Positions 33,417-35,378 of a stretch of DNA of 35,378 nucleotides are shown one piece after another. Each line of letters opens with the position of its first letter. Positions within the stretch are counted from its first letter, which is position 1. Position numbers and translations under genes: made by a program. The stretch comes from Saprospiraceae bacterium (lineage in GTDB: Bacteria; Bacteroidota; Bacteroidia; Chitinophagales; Saprospiraceae): assembly GCA_026986005.1 (NCBI GenBank), contig JALSPK010000126.1, forward strand, positions 1 to 35,378, read 5' to 3'. The notes under the pieces were generated by a model. It saw only the letters and a program-made list of their open reading frames with translations. It made no database searches and was not told the DNA's origin.

Positions 33417-35378
33417 CTATCGATGAACAAATTTCACAATTTCTATTTTATCTTTAGTTACCAATTTCATAAAATACATGCCGCTTGTGTACAAAGTAAA
33501 ATCAAATCTTAATGATTTTTGATTATCATTTATTTCATAGGTATTGGAATATATTTTTTTACCGTTATTTGAATATAGTTCGATCAGTAAATTTCCTGAT
33601 AATATATCACCAAGTATTAAATCAAATATGCCCGTGTTAGGATTGGGAACGATATATGCCGAATTGTTTTTATATAATTCTGTGACTGCAGTCTTGTTTT
33701 CAATACATATCGTTGTGTCCCGTTTGCAATTGATCAATGTGTCTATGACAGTAAATGTATAGCATCCTGCATTCGCAAGATTGGTAATATTTTGTTTTTT
33801 TGCAGAAAAACCTTCCGGCCCTATCCAGTCATAAATGTAATTGCCGTTGTTATTGGTAGTAACAAAAACGCCTCCTTTATTGGAATCTGTTATATGCAAT
33901 ACGGTATCTATTGTGATAATTATCTCCTTTGGCTGATTTATAATGATAGTGTCAATTGAAGATTTATCGTTGTTATCAGCTACCGTTACAGTATAAATAC
34001 CCGCACAAAGATTATTAACTGATGCGATTGTATCACCTGTGCTCCATTGATAACTCAATGGTGGGGTAGAATTAAGTACATTTGATATTGTGATTTCACC
34101 ATCACATTCACCAAAACAAGAGGCGTCTCTTTTTTTGCTTTTGATATAAAGATATGAATTGTCATCATACAAATACACCAACATTTTGCCGGTATTGTCA
34201 CAACCTAGTTCGTCTGTTACCGTAATGTTGAATATATGCAAACCAACACCAAATGATTTATCAATAAATATACTATCTCCTTCGCCGGATTTTCCAATTA
34301 AATTATCTTCCCATTTGAAATAATAATTGGCAGGATAGCCACACTCTGCATTGATAGGCATTGCAAATGGTAAATTTTCAACATGCCTGACGGGCAAAGT
34401 ATCTTGAGTGACTATTTCGGGTGTAGGATAAACTATTATTTCAATAGTATCAATATTCTGAGTACAGGATTCTATTGTCGTCACAGTTCTAGCGTAATAG
34501 TAAATGACCTGCGGTTCACAAATATTATGATTTTTTATTATAAGAGTGTCATTGATTATACCATTTCCAGCTAAGAAGTTATGGGTGTTTGCGCCAAAAA
34601 TATTCGGATTTTTATTATAAGTTATCTCCACAAGTTCTGTACTACCATCATCTGTTGACACAGCTATTCCCACTTCTGATTTAGAACAAATATCTTTAGT
34701 TTGAGGAATAGATATTACATGCGGAGGAATATAACAGGACACTTTCCAAGGGGGTGAACTATGTGGTTTACCACCCATATATTCATCAATAGGATCATCC
34801 CAACAACCAACATTTCCATCAGAAAAAACCATAAATGAAATTTTGAGATCATTATTATTAAAACAATCCTGTGAGTTTTCAAATTCTTTAACTTTAAGAT
34901 TTATATCCCAGTTTATCGTGCAAACCGGAGTACCAATTCCATATTTTTTAGAAGGAGAACAACTATTAGAGTCGCATTTAGGAGATGTCCCTTCTTGAAC
35001 CCAAAAATACCCGCTTGGCAAAGTATCCCCTATTTCTAAACCTTTTGAACATGGGCAGGTTTCGCATTCAGTATTGCATAATCTTAGGTTTCCATCACTA
35101 TCTACATAAGTACATAAATAGCTGAATGCTTCCGTCGCCAAAGGAGCGCAATCTCCATTTGATTCGTAGTACTCTGCAGGAAGAGGAGGAATTGCCTTTG
35201 GAATATTGGTGGTAAAATCAAAATCTGTCATATCCCAGCCATTGCCAAATTTTGGTATTAGACTCATCAACCAGTCATCTCCTGTCTGAGTGCCATCAAA
35301 AGTAAACTTCATATGTACTGATACTTTTTCACCCGGGCAAAAAGGCCCAAAAAAAGGAGGTCCATCCGGTTCCAACTC
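33417..35378 (-). CDS. T9SS-secreted protein with SprB-type repeat, 5' partial
   Basis: The frame is open through the right edge of the window, so the N-terminus and signal peptide lie outside; at least 653 residues are visible. The N-terminal visible part is Cys- and Pro-rich (CETCPCSKG, SNSCSPSKK, DGNVGCWDDP), with no recognised domain. A PKD/Ig-like region follows (about 320-410, FKWEDN...FNITVTDELGCDNTG), then an SprB-type repeat (CFGECDGEITISN, SYQWSTGD, CAGIYTVTVADN) and a second short beta unit. It ends with a type A T9SS domain (YIVPNPNTGIFDLIL, SGMYFMKLV). SprB repeats are known from surface adhesins of gliding Bacteroidota, so a cell-surface adhesin or structural role is likely. Confidence 0.85.
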   Translation of the reverse strand, partial: ELEPDGPPFFGPFCPGEKVSVHMKFTFDGTQTGDDWLMSLIPKFGNGWDMTDFDFTTNIPKAIPPLPAEYYESNGDCAPLATEAFSYLCTYVDSDGNLRLCNTECETCPCSKGLEIGDTLPSGYFWVQEGTSPKCDSNSCSPSKKYGIGTPVCTINWDINLKVKEFENSQDCFNNNDLKISFMVFSDGNVGCWDDPIDEYMGGKPHSSPPWKVSCYIPPHVISIPQTKDICSKSEVGIAVSTDDGSTELVEITYNKNPNIFGANTHNFLAGNGIINDTLIIKNHNICEPQVIYYYARTVTTIESCTQNIDTIEIIVYPTPEIVTQDTLPVRHVENLPFAMPINAECGYPANYYFKWEDNLIGKSGEGDSIFIDKSFGVGLHIFNITVTDELGCDNTGKMLVYLYDDNSYLYIKSKKRDASCFGECDGEITISNVLNSTPPLSYQWSTGDTIASVNNLCAGIYTVTVADNNDKSSIDTIIINQPKEIIITIDTVLHITDSNKGGVFVTTNNNGNYIYDWIGPEGFSAKKQNITNLANAGCYTFTVIDTLINCKRDTTICIENKTAVTELYKNNSAYIVPNPNTGIFDLILGDILSGNLLIELYSNNGKKIYSNTYEINDNQKSLRFDFTLYTSGMYFMKLVTKDKIEIVKFVHR

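Overview
This is a low-GC chromosomal window from a bacterium of the phylum Bacteroidota, probably near the Saprospiria/Cytophagia side. Three things support this. Several genes have the phylum's promoter signature (TTG, 18-19 nt, then TAnnTTTG) instead of sigma70 boxes and Shine-Dalgarno sites. Secreted proteins have signal peptides followed directly by Gln, and three end in, or should end in, a type IX secretion (T9SS) C-terminal domain. The housekeeping genes are of Bacteroidota type (long aconitase, TIGR02757, DUF3667, M28 glutaminyl-cyclase-like lipoprotein). No tRNA, rRNA, CRISPR array or phage gene is visible.

Layout. 1-1331: two unrecognised small genes, one a lipoprotein. 1333-3698 (-): a two-gene operon for a 2-oxoacid:ferredoxin oxidoreductase with an unusual beta-gamma fusion. 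3884-7915 (-): a giant secreted beta-propeller/PKD/LamG protein whose 3' end is cut off by a dispersed repeat. 8274-14715 (+): aconitase, a secreted GH-A glycosidase with an inserted carbohydrate-binding domain and T9SS signal, and RuvB. 14780-16222 (-): a TPR lipoprotein. 16223-17181: a degraded stretch with a possible small RNA, a broken membrane-protein gene, a tiny membrane peptide and a GATA microsatellite. 17236-21507: a DUF3667 membrane protein, a TIGR02757 protein, a di-heme cytochrome c peroxidase and lipoyl synthase. 21991-26061: a 1356-residue T9SS adhesin-like protein (EF-hand, Asn-rich LRRs, MopE-type Asp repeats). 26107-29535 (-): an outer-membrane-like protein, the M28 lipoprotein and CysRS. 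29536-30281: a nest of palindromic repeats. 30282-33104: UvrA. 33417 to the right edge (-): a partial T9SS/SprB-repeat protein.

Two themes stand out. First, two families of short palindromic, TA-bounded elements (A about 164 bp, B 161 bp) are scattered through the window. B copies flank uvrA; an A end supplies the stop codon of the truncated propeller gene; an A end lies just upstream of the MopE/LRR gene. They look like MITEs of an IS630/Tc1-like transposon, with no transposase in view. Second, all four non-lipoprotein secreted proteins whose N-termini are visible have Gln at the predicted +1 position, and the same window encodes a likely periplasmic glutaminyl cyclase that would cap such ends. 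Central carbon metabolism is represented by aconitase, the 2-oxoacid oxidoreductase and LipA, and DNA repair by RuvB and UvrA, but these are spread over separate transcription units.
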